Shown here: positions 25,937 through 34,486 of the stretch, piece after piece
How the letters are laid out: each line of letters opens with the position of its first letter
Position numbering within the stretch: the first letter of the stretch is position 1
NCBI RefSeq assembly: GCF_044751345.1
Contig: NZ_JBIWXY010000002.1
Location: 248,001-312,000 of the forward strand
Direction of reading: 5' to 3'
DNA length: 64,000 bases
From: Methylobacillus methanolivorans
GTDB taxonomy: Bacteria > Pseudomonadota > Gammaproteobacteria > Burkholderiales > Methylophilaceae
Made by a program: the position numbers and the translations under genes
The notes under the pieces: model-generated
What the model was told of the DNA's origin: nothing
What the model saw: only the letters and a program-made list of their open reading frames with translations
Databases searched by the model: none

Positions 25937-26440
25937 TTACTTGATGATGTCGGCGTTGGCGCCCAAGGTCTGCATATGGCGTACCACATCCTGGCGATGT
26001 TGTAGCGACAAGGTCGCCATCAGGGCTGCGACATTGGTGTAGTACACCGGCATGACTTCATCCAGTTTCTTGCGCCCGGCAGTAGTGAGCTTGATCTTGA
26101 GCTTGCGTCTATCCTTGCGGTCAGTCAGGCGGCTGACCAGGTCTTCGTTTTCAAGGCCATCAATAAAGCCGGTCATGGTGGCCTTGGTAACGCCTGCTTT
26201 TTCGGCAAGTTCAGAAGGGGATGAGCTGAGGTTATCCTCGCGTAGCAACAACACCAGCACCCACCAACGCCCTTGCAGCAAGCCATGCTGTGCCAGCATT
26301 TTGTCCAGTGCGTCCGAGAGATCGGAGGCAGCGCGCAAAATATTGACGAACTCCCAGATCGCGACAATATCGGCGTCGGGATAATAGCCGGCGAATTTTT
26401 TCAGCGACTCGGAAGTCGGTAATTCTTTAATCAGTAGCAT
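25937..26440 (-). CDS. MarR family regulator of the efflux operon
   Basis: A 167-residue MarR-type winged-helix regulator. The recognition part is PSELAEKAGVTKATMTGFIDGLE and the wing DRKDRRKLKIKLT. It is the first gene of the efflux operon and probably its autorepressor, released by an aromatic acid as in related systems. A palindrome AACTATGATAGTT lies 7 bases before its ATG, overlapping the predicted -10 box. With that promoter the transcript would begin only a few bases before the ATG, so near-leaderless translation is possible. I see no other credible start. Confidence 0.9.
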   Translation of the reverse strand: MLLIKELPTSESLKKFAGYYPDADIVAIWEFVNILRAASDLSDALDKMLAQHGLLQGRWWVLVLLLREDNLSSSPSELAEKAGVTKATMTGFIDGLENEDLVSRLTDRKDRRKLKIKLTTAGRKKLDEVMPVYYTNVAALMATLSLQHRQDVVRHMQTLGANADIIK

Positions 26441-26446
26441 AATACG

Positions 26447-26480
26447 AACTATGATAGTTAGGGACCGTAATGTAAGTCAA
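26447..26480 (-). promoter_or_regulatory. Promoter and MarR operator of the efflux operon
   Basis: On the minus strand, TTGACT (26480-26475) and TATCAT (26456-26451) are separated by 18 bases. The 13-bp palindrome AACTAT-G-ATAGTT (26447-26459) covers the -10 hexamer. Binding there would block the polymerase, which fits autorepression by the adjacent MarR. Confidence 0.6.
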
Positions 26481-26525
26481 TAGTCTGAACGGATATTCCC
26501 GTAAAATAATTAAGGTTTTTATGGG

Positions 26526-27140
26526 TTAGCGAGAATTCGCCAGTTTTGCAGCGTTTACCAATTGCTGTTTGTAGAGAGACAATGTGCGCACAATCACTTG
26601 GGTGTCATCCATGGATTTTGCCAGTAACAATGCACCTTCGAGCGTGGTGATGTACAACTCGGCCCAGGCGATGGTGTCGAAGTGGGGGCTACCTTGCTCT
26701 TGCTGTAGCCGCTGGAGCATGTTGATCAATTCCTGGCGCCAGGCCTGGAAATAGTTGCGTGACACCTCAAACAGGCCAGGGTGGGTGTCTGCCAGGCCCA
26801 TGGTGAAAATGGCCAGCATGCAGCCCTGGCTGAGTTGCGGGTCTTGGTAGCTTGTAATGGCGTGATCAATATAAGCGGTGAGCAGCTCAAGCTGGCTTTG
26901 ATGGTGAGCCGGGTCAAACAAGTGTTGCTGGCGCTCCATTGCATCCTGCCAGAACTGTTCTAGTACCGCTTCACCCAAGGTTTCCTTGTTGCTGAAATGA
27001 TGGAAGAAACCGCCCTTGGTGATATTGGCCTGACGGCATACCATGTCGATCGACATAGCGTTGAAGCCGCGTGAGAGGATTAAATCTCTGGCGATCTGCA
27101 AGATGCGCTCACGGGTGGATGCAATCGGCTGGCTGGACAT
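26526..27140 (-). CDS. TetR/AcrR family regulator of the SoxYZ-Fcc unit
   Basis: A 204-residue TetR regulator. The helix-turn-helix (about 10-60) contains SIDMVCRQANITKGGFFHHF, typical of the subgroup with the GxFFHHF recognition helix. The C-terminal domain has the form of the TetR_C group found with NemR-like repressors. It is divergent from the soxYZ-like gene, and the spacer holds an 18-bp palindrome beside the promoter of that gene. It therefore very likely controls both itself and the sulfur-oxidation-like genes. Electrophile or sulfur-species sensing is possible, but I do not see a proven sensor cysteine. Confidence 0.9.
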   Translation of the reverse strand: MSSQPIASTRERILQIARDLILSRGFNAMSIDMVCRQANITKGGFFHHFSNKETLGEAVLEQFWQDAMERQQHLFDPAHHQSQLELLTAYIDHAITSYQDPQLSQGCMLAIFTMGLADTHPGLFEVSRNYFQAWRQELINMLQRLQQEQGSPHFDTIAWAELYITTLEGALLLAKSMDDTQVIVRTLSLYKQQLVNAAKLANSR

Positions 27141-27196
27141 AAAGAGGTTCCGTCATCTTCCTTTTGTATGGCAATGAATTGTGCTACTTGCTGCTA

Positions 27197-27240
27197 TTGA
27201 CAAATCTGTATACCGGCATAACATACCAACTGGTTGGTAT
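27197..27240 (+). promoter_or_regulatory. Promoter and TetR operator ahead of the SoxYZ-like gene
   Basis: TTGACA (27197-27202) and TAACAT (27219-27224) are spaced by 16 bases. The palindrome ATACCAAC-TG-GTTGGTAT (27223-27240, 8-bp arms) begins at the end of the -10 box and spans the expected transcription start. The layout is a classical repressor site for the divergent TetR. Confidence 0.75.
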
Positions 27241-27253
27241 TCTATACAATGAA

Positions 27254-28072
27254 ATGGATAAAGCAATGATGATGCGTTCGATGTCACGAGTATTGCTGGT
27301 GCTTGGGGTGGTGTGCTCAGGCTGGATGTCCGTGGTTGCCAATGCAGAGGTCACGGACCAAAAATGGCAGGCCATGCATCGTGATCTGTTCCCGGGTAAA
27401 ACCTTGCAACAAGCGGATTTCATCAAGATCACCGCACCCAAGCGTGCGGAAAGTGGTGCTCAAGTGCCGTTTGCTTTTTCCGTGGATTACCCTGTATCTG
27501 AAGGGCAATACGTGAAAGCGGTTTCCGTGATTGTCGATGCAAATCCGGTACCGCTCGCTGCCGTGTTCCATTTCAACCCTCAGAGTGGCAAGGCTGAAGT
27601 AGCGACACGCATTCGTTTGGAAACAGACTCATTAGTACACGTGGTTGCCGAAACCAGTGATGGCAAGTGGTATGTGAATGCCGCACCTGTGAGGGCCAGT
27701 GGTGGCTGTGGTGGCACGATAGATGGTGATGAGACAGCGGCGCGCCAGAGTGCGGGCAAGATGCGTCTAGCCTTGGATAGTGAAGCAACAGAAGGGGCAT
27801 TGCACTATGCCAGGTTACAGATCAAGCATCCGATGTTCACGGGCTTGCAACGTGATCTCGTTTCCCAAGGCTTCCGCCCTGCTTATTATGTGGAAAAGAT
27901 AGAGGTGCAATATAACGGCGTGACGGTGTTTCAGGCCGATACCTATATTGGCATCAGCGAAGATCCAAATATTCGCTTCCCCTTCATTGCCAAAGGCGAT
28001 GGTGCGTTGACGGTGACCATACACGACAACGAAGATAACGAATTTCACCATAGTCTTGCCGTTAAACTATAA
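27254..28072 (+). CDS. SoxYZ-like fused sulfur carrier protein, exported
   Basis: A 272-residue protein fusing a SoxY-like and a SoxZ-like domain. The signal peptide ends near NAEV (about residue 32). The SoxY half ends in the GGCGG swinging-arm motif (150-154) whose Cys152 would carry a covalent sulfur intermediate, and the SoxZ half follows (about 170-272). The family is annotated as quinoprotein dehydrogenase-associated SoxYZ-like carrier; here the neighbours are instead a c-type cytochrome and a flavocytochrome c flavoprotein. The reading frame extends to 27164, but that part overlaps the promoter and operator, so ATG 27254 (or 27266) is the start. The role is probably periplasmic sulfur compound handling. 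Confidence 0.85.
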   Translation: MDKAMMMRSMSRVLLVLGVVCSGWMSVVANAEVTDQKWQAMHRDLFPGKTLQQADFIKITAPKRAESGAQVPFAFSVDYPVSEGQYVKAVSVIVDANPVPLAAVFHFNPQSGKAEVATRIRLETDSLVHVVAETSDGKWYVNAAPVRASGGCGGTIDGDETAARQSAGKMRLALDSEATEGALHYARLQIKHPMFTGLQRDLVSQGFRPAYYVEKIEVQYNGVTVFQADTYIGISEDPNIRFPFIAKGDGALTVTIHDNEDNEFHHSLAVKL

Positions 28073-28427
28073 ACATTCAACGGTGATGGGCAGCGGGCTG
28101 CTGGTGGCACTGGGCTTGGGCCTCGTGCCATTGGTGGCCTGGCCTGCCGGAGTAGATAGCCACATCCGCACCCTGGCGGCCTCTTGTGCCGCATGTCACG
28201 GCTATGAAGGCAAAAGCCTGGGAGCAATTCCTAACCTGGCAGGGCTGGCGCAGGAGCGATTTCTCGCCAGTATGCAGCGTTACCGCGATATGCCTGATGA
28301 CGGTAGCGTCATGAACCAGCATGCCAAGGGCCTGACCTGGGAAGAGATTGAGGGGCTTGCCCATTATTTTTCTGGCTTGGCTGATGTCGATCACCCTCCC
28401 GCCAATGCCAAATCTTCGCGTCAATGA
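28056..28427 (+). CDS. fccA: Monoheme cytochrome c, FccA-like subunit
   Basis: A 123-residue exported cytochrome. From TTG 28056 the heme motif is CAACH (Cys44, Cys47, His48), with Met86 (SVMNQHA) as probable sixth ligand, and the signal peptide (hydrophobic to about residue 30) has a basic start. From ATG 28086 the signal would lack basic residues, so I favour TTG, though neither has a good ribosome site. It overlaps the soxYZ stop by 17 bases and the next start by 4. Sequence and context match the small cytochrome subunit of flavocytochrome c sulfide dehydrogenase, which takes electrons from FccB. The start is the uncertain part. Confidence 0.8.
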   Translation: MPLNYKHSTVMGSGLLVALGLGLVPLVAWPAGVDSHIRTLAASCAACHGYEGKSLGAIPNLAGLAQERFLASMQRYRDMPDDGSVMNQHAKGLTWEEIEGLAHYFSGLADVDHPPANAKSSRQ

Positions 28428-29683
28428 AGCGTCGCCATTTTAATCAATTAGCGTTGGCCAGCCTGATCTTGCCCGGTGCCTGGCGCAATATTGCGCGGGC
28501 TGCCAGTGCACCGCGGGTGGTGGTGGTTGGCGCCGGGTTTGCTGGTGCCACGGTGGCCAAGTATTTACGGGTATGGAGCCACAACAGTATTGAAGTCATT
28601 CTGGTTGAGCCTGGGCGGGCTTTTGTCTCCTGCCCGGTAAGCAATCTGGTACTGGGTGGCAGCCGGCAAATGCAGGATATTACGCATTCTTATGATGAGC
28701 TGATCAAGCGTTATGGTATCCAGCTGGTGCAGGCCAGCGTCAGCGCGATTGATACGGCACAACGCCAGCTCCGCCTGGATGATGGGACCACGCTGCGTTA
28801 TGACAAATTGGTGCTGGCACCTGGTATCAGCTTTGATTACAGTCGCTTGAATGCCATGGCTGGCGTGCCCTTGCAAGAGCGGTTCCTCCATGCCTGGAAG
28901 GCCGGGGTCCAGACCTTGGCATTGCAGCAGCAATTGCAGGCAATGCGGGATGGAGGCGTATTTGCCATTACCATCCCTGCCTTGCCCTATCGCTGCCCGC
29001 CTGGGCCATATGAGCGGGCATGCCAGGTGGCGTATTACCTCAAGCGGCATAAACCGCGGTCCAAGGTATTGGTGTTGGATGCCAATCCGGCAATTACCTC
29101 CAAGCGTGCCTTGTTTGAGAGAGCCTGGGCTGAACTTTACCCTGGCATGGTCGAATATCATGCTTCCAGTGACCTGAATGCGATAGATTCAGATCGACAG
29201 ACGCTGAACACCACCTTTGAACGCGTCAAGTTTGATGTGCTCAACCTGATTCCTCCGCAAACGGCGAGCAGATTGGCCTTGGATAATGGCCTGGGTAATG
29301 CTGGTGGGCGCTGGTGCGATGTTGATTACGTGACTTACGAATCCCGCCAGGCGCGGCATGTGCATATCTTGGGCGACGCGCTTGATTCCGGCTTGCCCAA
29401 ATCTGCCCATATTGCCACCTCGGAAGCCAAGGTGTGTGCCAGTGCGATTATTGCCTTACTCGCTGGCGAGGCCCCTGATCCGGCCCCAGTGTTTGCCAAT
29501 ACTTGCTATAGCTATGTCAGTGCAGAAGAGGCGATGCATGTTGCCAATGTGTACCGCTTTGATGCTGCCAGTCGAGAAATGAAGCCTGCGCCGGGTGGTG
29601 GTGTCTCGCAGGCAAGATCCGCCAGTGAAGTGCAGGAGGCACGGTCATGGGCCGTGAATATCTGGCACGACGTACTGGGTTAG
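28424..29683 (+). CDS. fccB: Sulfide dehydrogenase flavoprotein subunit (FccB-like)
   Basis: A 419-residue flavoprotein of the flavocytochrome c sulfide dehydrogenase / SQR group. A twin-arginine signal (MKRRHFNQLALASL) directs folded export, then FAD-binding VGAGFAG (35-41). Redox cysteine candidates are Cys191 (YRCPPGPYE) and Cys361 (NTCYSYVS), corresponding to the flavin-proximal disulfide of the A. vinosum enzyme by context and spacing. It overlaps fccA (ATGA). With FccA it should oxidise sulfide, or a persulfide on the SoxYZ-like carrier, and feed electrons to cytochromes. The exact substrate is inferred from family and neighbours. Confidence 0.88.
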   Translation: MKRRHFNQLALASLILPGAWRNIARAASAPRVVVVGAGFAGATVAKYLRVWSHNSIEVILVEPGRAFVSCPVSNLVLGGSRQMQDITHSYDELIKRYGIQLVQASVSAIDTAQRQLRLDDGTTLRYDKLVLAPGISFDYSRLNAMAGVPLQERFLHAWKAGVQTLALQQQLQAMRDGGVFAITIPALPYRCPPGPYERACQVAYYLKRHKPRSKVLVLDANPAITSKRALFERAWAELYPGMVEYHASSDLNAIDSDRQTLNTTFERVKFDVLNLIPPQTASRLALDNGLGNAGGRWCDVDYVTYESRQARHVHILGDALDSGLPKSAHIATSEAKVCASAIIALLAGEAPDPAPVFANTCYSYVSAEEAMHVANVYRFDAASREMKPAPGGGVSQARSASEVQEARSWAVNIWHDVLG

Positions 29684-29706
29684 GGAATACTCACTTAACG
29701 CGGATG

Positions 29707-30636
29707 CTAGGCATTGACCAGGCAGTTACGGCCACGCTGTTTGGCTTGATAAAGCCGCTGGTCGACCTGCTCGACAAAGCTAAGTGCCTGCTCCTGGTGG
29801 GTGGGGATCATGGTGCCGGCCCCCATGCTGAGGCTGAGTATTTGTCCACTTGGCGAATTCGCATGTGGTATTTGCGCCTTGAACAGCAGGTTGCGACAAC
29901 GATGAGCGACCAGTTGCGCTGAGGCGGCATCTGTATCTGGCAGGATCAGCACAAACTCTTCCCCGCCAAAGCGAGCAAAAAAATCCCTGGCACGCACAGC
30001 GCTACTGGCAAGTAATGTAGCGACTTGTTTCAGGCATTCATCCCCCTGCAGATGCCCATAATGATCGTTGTACTGCTTGAAGTAATCAATGTCGAACATG
30101 ATGAGGGAAAGCGGGCTGCCATGGCGCCTGGCTGTCGTCCACTCTATCTCCAGCACCGAGTCGAACATACGGCGATTAGCAACACCAGTGAGGCCGTCTT
30201 TGAAGGAAAGTTCTTCCAGTTCCTTTTGCAGCTTGAGAAGTTGTTCCTCGGTTTTCTTGCGTTCGCTGATATCAAGCATGAAACCGACCAGTGACTCGAC
30301 TTCTCCTGCTGCATTGCGGATGACATGCACCACATCCCGTATCCAGACATAGCGCCCATCCTTGGTCAAGGCGCGGTAGTCTGCCTCATGATCAGTCCCT
30401 GAGCGGGATTGTGATACACAGAAATCCACTACCCAGGCCTGGTCTTCAGGGTGCATGCGGCTGGCCCAATCCTGTGCGCTTACCCAGCTATCCTGGCTCC
30501 AGCCTAATAAGGTCTCGATTTGGGGGCCTATATAAGCAAAGGTCATGGTCTGCCAATCTATTTTCCAGGGAATGGCCTTGGTGGACTCCAGCAGGGTTTT
30601 ATAAACATCGTGGTTAGTGGTCTGTTCTGTACTCAT
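29707..30636 (-). CDS. PAS-GGDEF diguanylate cyclase
   Basis: A 309-residue soluble protein with an N-terminal PAS domain of the PAS_3 type (about 10-130, with the PAC end DISERKKTEEQLL), a short coiled helix and a GGDEF domain (about 150-309). The active-site loop is GGEEF, preceded five residues earlier by RARD, an intact RxxD inhibitory I-site, so an active, product-inhibited c-di-GMP synthase is expected. ATG 30636 is chosen over TTG 30657. It is convergent with fccB and has no obvious partner. The signal sensed by PAS is unknown. Confidence 0.92.
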   Translation of the reverse strand: MSTEQTTNHDVYKTLLESTKAIPWKIDWQTMTFAYIGPQIETLLGWSQDSWVSAQDWASRMHPEDQAWVVDFCVSQSRSGTDHEADYRALTKDGRYVWIRDVVHVIRNAAGEVESLVGFMLDISERKKTEEQLLKLQKELEELSFKDGLTGVANRRMFDSVLEIEWTTARRHGSPLSLIMFDIDYFKQYNDHYGHLQGDECLKQVATLLASSAVRARDFFARFGGEEFVLILPDTDAASAQLVAHRCRNLLFKAQIPHANSPSGQILSLSMGAGTMIPTHQEQALSFVEQVDQRLYQAKQRGRNCLVNA

Positions 30637-30803
30637 GATGGCTTGGTCTTGAATCAATAATGGCTGGCATATGGCGATTGATATTCATGGATAAGCGAAT
30701 TACATGCCATGTCTGCAAAGGGAATTTGTGATAAAAATGATAAAAATTAGTGGGTTAAATGAGATTCAGGGCAAGAAAAGCTGACGAAGGTGTTGAGAAT
30801 TTG

Positions 30804-31727
30804 TCAGCGCGCAGGCACTGAGCTCTTGGAGGATAAAACTAGTCCTCCCAGAATGGCAGCGATACCGAGCGCGTGGAATAGGTGTAGGTTTTCTCCCAGA
30901 AACAGCACGGAAAGCATGCTGCCGAAGACCGGCATGAGGTGGATAAACAAGCCGGCGCGCGCTGCTCCTGCGCGCGTTACCCCAATGGTATACAGCGTAT
31001 AGGCAATCACTGAAGGGAAAATGCCAACGTAGGCGAGTGCCAGCCAGGTGTCATGGTTCCATTGGGGCGCTGGCCCAGTGTGCGTTTCCCAGGCATAGAG
31101 TGGTAGCAGCAGGAGAATGGCGATGAAGATTTGCATGCCCATCAAGCCAATGCGGTTGATGGTGACGGGCAACTCACGTAACCACAGGGTATAGAGCGCC
31201 CAGCAGATCATCGCGGTAAAAATCACCAGGTCGCCACCAGAAAAATCCAATGTGGCTAGCCTAGACCATTCTCCGTGCAAGATGATGGTGAGGACACCAG
31301 CAAATGACAACGCTAACCCAAGTAGTTGCAGCAGGTGCAGTGGCAGGCGGTAAAACAAGGCACCAAACAGCAGGATCAGGATAGGAATGCACGAGTTGAG
31401 CAGGATGCCATTGGTGGCGGTGGTGTAATGCAAGCCGCTGTAAACCAAGGTGTTGAATGCTGCAACGCCTACCGTGGATACTGCCAACAAGCGCCAGCGA
31501 TATTGCCAGTAAAGTCGCCAATCACGCCGCATGGCAGGGAGGGCGAATGGCAATATGCAAACAAAGGCGATCACCCAGCGTCCGAGAGACAAGGTCAGTG
31601 GCGGGATGTTTGCATGCACTGCACGGCCCACAACAAAGTTACCTGCCCAGAACAGGGGCGGTAACACCAGTACCAGCATAAGCAGGATAGGTGAAATAGG
31701 ACGATTGCCAGATGTTGGGGTAGACAT
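30804..31727 (-). CDS. EamA-family drug/metabolite transporter (DMT)
   Basis: A 307-residue inner-membrane protein with about ten membrane helices in two EamA repeats (about 15-145 and 160-300), matching DMT exporters of the RhaT/YdcZ group. The second repeat carries the usual IAYTLYTIGVTRAG and HLMPVFGSMLSVLFLGE motifs. ATG 31727 is used rather than TTG 31736. It is separated from the LysR gene upstream by 23 bases on the same strand and could be read with it. The substrate is unknown. Confidence 0.9.
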   Translation of the reverse strand: MSTPTSGNRPISPILLMLVLVLPPLFWAGNFVVGRAVHANIPPLTLSLGRWVIAFVCILPFALPAMRRDWRLYWQYRWRLLAVSTVGVAAFNTLVYSGLHYTTATNGILLNSCIPILILLFGALFYRLPLHLLQLLGLALSFAGVLTIILHGEWSRLATLDFSGGDLVIFTAMICWALYTLWLRELPVTINRIGLMGMQIFIAILLLLPLYAWETHTGPAPQWNHDTWLALAYVGIFPSVIAYTLYTIGVTRAGAARAGLFIHLMPVFGSMLSVLFLGENLHLFHALGIAAILGGLVLSSKSSVPAR

Positions 31728-31750
31728 GGATATCAATCAATTTTCCGTGG

Positions 31751-32659
31751 TCAGTCAGGTGCTGCTGGGGCATCATTAAACCATGGCTGCATCACCGCTT
31801 GGGCGACATCAAGAAATGCGCGCAGCTTCGGTGGCATAAAGCGCTGGCGTGGATAGACCAAGTGTACCGGGTCATGCCGAGCCTGCCATGCGGGGAGTAC
31901 ACGCTGCAGTTCACCGATGATCATGCCAGGCTTGCAGATATAGGTGGGAAGCAGGGCGACGCCTTGGCCATTCAGCGCCATATGCCGCACGATGCCAATG
32001 CTATTGGCGATGGTGTGACCCGATAACGGGATGGTGATGCTGTCGTTGCCACGACGCAAAGTCCATGCGTCGCGCCCCATCGGGCTGAATTGCAGGCAAT
32101 GGTGTTGATTAAGGTCTTGCGGATTCCGCAATGGCGGCGCTTGCTCTAGATATTCCTGGCTGGCAAAGGTGGCCCAGCACGCATTGCCCAGCGGTTTGGC
32201 AATCAGGCTAGAGTCACCCAATTCGCCTGTACGAATGGCGGCATCTATGCCCTCGGCCACCAAGTCAACATAGCGCTCGGTCAGCAGTAGCTCCAAGGCT
32301 AGCGCTGGATATTGTAATTGCACTTGATTGACCAGCCCGGCTAGTAGGCTATCGCCGAGATCGGCAGGCGCAGACACCCTGAGCTTGCCTTGCGGTGCTT
32401 GTCGTGCGGCATCAATGGCGGCTTCAGCTTCCAGCATATAGCCTAGCCCAAGGGAGGCATGCTCGAAATAAGCTTGTCCAGCCTCGGTGAGGCTTAGGCG
32501 CCGGGTAGTACGTTGTAGCAGGGTGATGCCCAGGCGCTGCTCCAGCCTCGCAACACGGGTGCTGACGGTAGAAGTGGGTAACTGCAATTGCCGGGCCGCA
32601 GCACTGAAGCTACCGGCCTGTACGACTTTAACGAAGACAGCAGCTTCGTTGAAATCCAT
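31751..32659 (-). CDS. LysR family regulator
   Basis: A 302-residue LysR regulator. The DNA-binding domain occupies residues 1-60 (FSAAARQLQLPTSTVSTRVARLEQ), followed by the PBP-like effector domain with LVAEGIDAAIRTGELGDSSL, a block common to the CrgA-type subgroup. It is divergent from the pirin-ycaC pair across 106 bases, the standard geometry for a LysR regulator and its target, and the DMT gene follows on its own strand. No effector can be deduced. Confidence 0.92.
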   Translation of the reverse strand: MDFNEAAVFVKVVQAGSFSAAARQLQLPTSTVSTRVARLEQRLGITLLQRTTRRLSLTEAGQAYFEHASLGLGYMLEAEAAIDAARQAPQGKLRVSAPADLGDSLLAGLVNQVQLQYPALALELLLTERYVDLVAEGIDAAIRTGELGDSSLIAKPLGNACWATFASQEYLEQAPPLRNPQDLNQHHCLQFSPMGRDAWTLRRGNDSITIPLSGHTIANSIGIVRHMALNGQGVALLPTYICKPGMIIGELQRVLPAWQARHDPVHLVYPRQRFMPPKLRAFLDVAQAVMQPWFNDAPAAPD

Positions 32660-32765
32660 GATTGTTCCATTTGTTGAAAAGTAATTTCATATTTAACCAT
32701 CTAGTGCGGTAAAAGTCTTGTCCTTATAGTGGGAGCCATCAACATTAACCACAGGAGGCAGCATC

Positions 32766-33632
32766 ATGAAAAAACTAGCATTCATCAAGCGCAGCAATGG
32801 CCGTCATTGGGTGGGCGATGGTTTTCCTGTGCAGAATATTTTTTCCTATCGTGATATTCACGAGGAAATGTCCCCTTTCCTGCTGATGGATTATGCAGGC
32901 CCTGCCGAATTCGAGCCGACTGAAAAGCGGCGTGGCGTCGGTCAGCATCCACACCGTGGTTTCGAGACCGTGACTATCGTCTATGACGGGCAGGTTTCCC
33001 ATCATGATTCCACCAATGCGGGTGGCACTATCGGCCCTGGTGATGTGCAATGGATGACGGCGGGCGCGGGCATCGTGCACGAGGAATATCATGGCGATGA
33101 CTATGCCAGGACTGGCGGTGCTTTCGAGATGATCCAGCTTTGGGTCAACTTGCCAGCCAAGGACAAAATGACCAAGCCAGGCTATCAAGGCATTACCAGC
33201 GGTCAGGTGCCTGTAGTGGCATTGCCTGACAATGCAGGCAAGGTGCGGGTGATCGCCGGGGATTACCAAGGCAATCGCGGGCCAGCCCATACCTTTAGTC
33301 CCATGAATGTGTGGGATGTACGTCTCAATGCCGGTAGCACGACTCGGTTTACATTACCTGAAGGTCATACGACTGCCATTTTTGTGTTGCATGGTGCCGT
33401 AGGCGTGGGCGATGTACACACCATACGCCCGGCAGAGCTTGCTGTCTTGCAGCGTGAGGGCAATGAGCTGGTATTGGAAGCAAGGCAAGACAGTACCCTC
33501 TTGCTGCTGAATGGGGCACCACTGAATGAACCGGTGGTTGGCCATGGCCCCTTTGTCATGAATAGCTGGGAGGAAATCGACCAAGCGATCAGTGACTACA
33601 ACAATGGCCGTTTTGTGACTACAGAAGTTTAA
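32766..33632 (+). CDS. Pirin family protein
   Basis: A 288-residue bicupin of the pirin family. The metal-binding residues are visible: His61 and His63 in HPHRGFET, and His105 and Glu107 in GIVHEEYH, matching the human pirin iron site. The second cupin and C-terminal domain follow. Some bacterial pirins have quercetin dioxygenase activity, others bind regulators or enzymes. ATG 32766 has an ACAGGAGG site. It is probably co-transcribed with the ycaC-like gene 31 bases downstream and regulated by the divergent LysR. Confidence 0.92.
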   Translation: MKKLAFIKRSNGRHWVGDGFPVQNIFSYRDIHEEMSPFLLMDYAGPAEFEPTEKRRGVGQHPHRGFETVTIVYDGQVSHHDSTNAGGTIGPGDVQWMTAGAGIVHEEYHGDDYARTGGAFEMIQLWVNLPAKDKMTKPGYQGITSGQVPVVALPDNAGKVRVIAGDYQGNRGPAHTFSPMNVWDVRLNAGSTTRFTLPEGHTTAIFVLHGAVGVGDVHTIRPAELAVLQREGNELVLEARQDSTLLLLNGAPLNEPVVGHGPFVMNSWEEIDQAISDYNNGRFVTTEV

Positions 33633-33663
33633 TGACCAATCGTCAATTGACAAGGAGAAACCC

Positions 33664-34287
33664 ATGACTAAGCCATATGTACGTCTTGATCGCGACAATG
33701 CTGCTGTATTGCTGGTAGACCACCAAGCGGGATTGTTGTCCCTGGTGCGTGATATTGAGCCAGACAAGTTCAAGAACAATGTGCTGGCATTGGCAGATGC
33801 GGCCAAGTACTTCAATCTGCCGACCATCTTGACCACCAGTTTCGAAACTGGTCCCAATGGTCCGCTGGTGCCGGAGTTGAAAGCGCTATTCCCGGATGCA
33901 CCTTATATTGCGCGTCCAGGCCAGATCAATGCCTGGGATAACGAAGACTTCGTCAAGGCAATCAAGGCCACGGGCAAGAAACAGCTGATTATCGCTGGCG
34001 TGGTGACCGAGGTATGCGTTGCTTTCCCGGCACTGTCCGCCATTGAGGAAGGATATGAAGTCTTCGTGATTACCGATGCTTCGGGTACTTTCAATGCCAT
34101 GACACGCGATGCTGCCTGGGAGCGCATGACAGCCGGAGGCGCTCAGCTGATGACCTGGTTTGGCGCGGCTTGCGAGCTGCATCGTGATTGGCGCCGTGAT
34201 ATTGAAGGCTTGGGTAGCCTGTTCTCCAATCACATTCCTGATTACCGCAACCTCATGACAGCCTATGACACGCTGACAGCAAAATAA
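33664..34287 (+). CDS. ycaC: YcaC-like cysteine hydrolase (isochorismatase superfamily)
   Basis: A 207-residue protein that recalls E. coli YcaC along its whole length, including the ends. Asp19 (LLVDHQ) and nucleophile Cys118 (TEVCVAF) of the catalytic triad are in place. The physiological substrate of YcaC is unknown; the protein forms large ring assemblies in related bacteria. It follows pirin with an AAGGAG site and shares the LysR-divergent locus. Close similarity to enterobacterial YcaC is from memory. Confidence 0.92.
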   Translation: MTKPYVRLDRDNAAVLLVDHQAGLLSLVRDIEPDKFKNNVLALADAAKYFNLPTILTTSFETGPNGPLVPELKALFPDAPYIARPGQINAWDNEDFVKAIKATGKKQLIIAGVVTEVCVAFPALSAIEEGYEVFVITDASGTFNAMTRDAAWERMTAGGAQLMTWFGAACELHRDWRRDIEGLGSLFSNHIPDYRNLMTAYDTLTAK

Positions 34288-34293
34288 GCAGAG

Positions 34294-34336
34294 GCAGGCC
34301 ATGATCACAAGCCATAGCCACAGTGATCATGGCCTG
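34294..34336. terminator. Long hairpin after ycaC
   Basis: A 15-bp perfect stem, GCAGGCCATGATCAC (34294-34308) with its complement at 34322-34336, encloses a 13-14 base loop, 7 bases after the ycaC stop. The following GTTT is short. GAGGCA (34291-34296) is also echoed as TGCCTC (34341-34346). It probably ends or protects the pirin-ycaC transcript. Confidence 0.65.
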
Positions 34337-34486
34337 CGTTTGCCTCAAGTTCAGAAGCGCGGATGGAAAACTGTAGTGAGTGGCAATACCTGATGGGCAG
34401 TACAAAAACAATTGAATTCATTCTGGGCTGATTTACACTGATGCTGCGTGCAGTCTGGCCCTTTTTTAAAATTAAGGAGCTTTATC

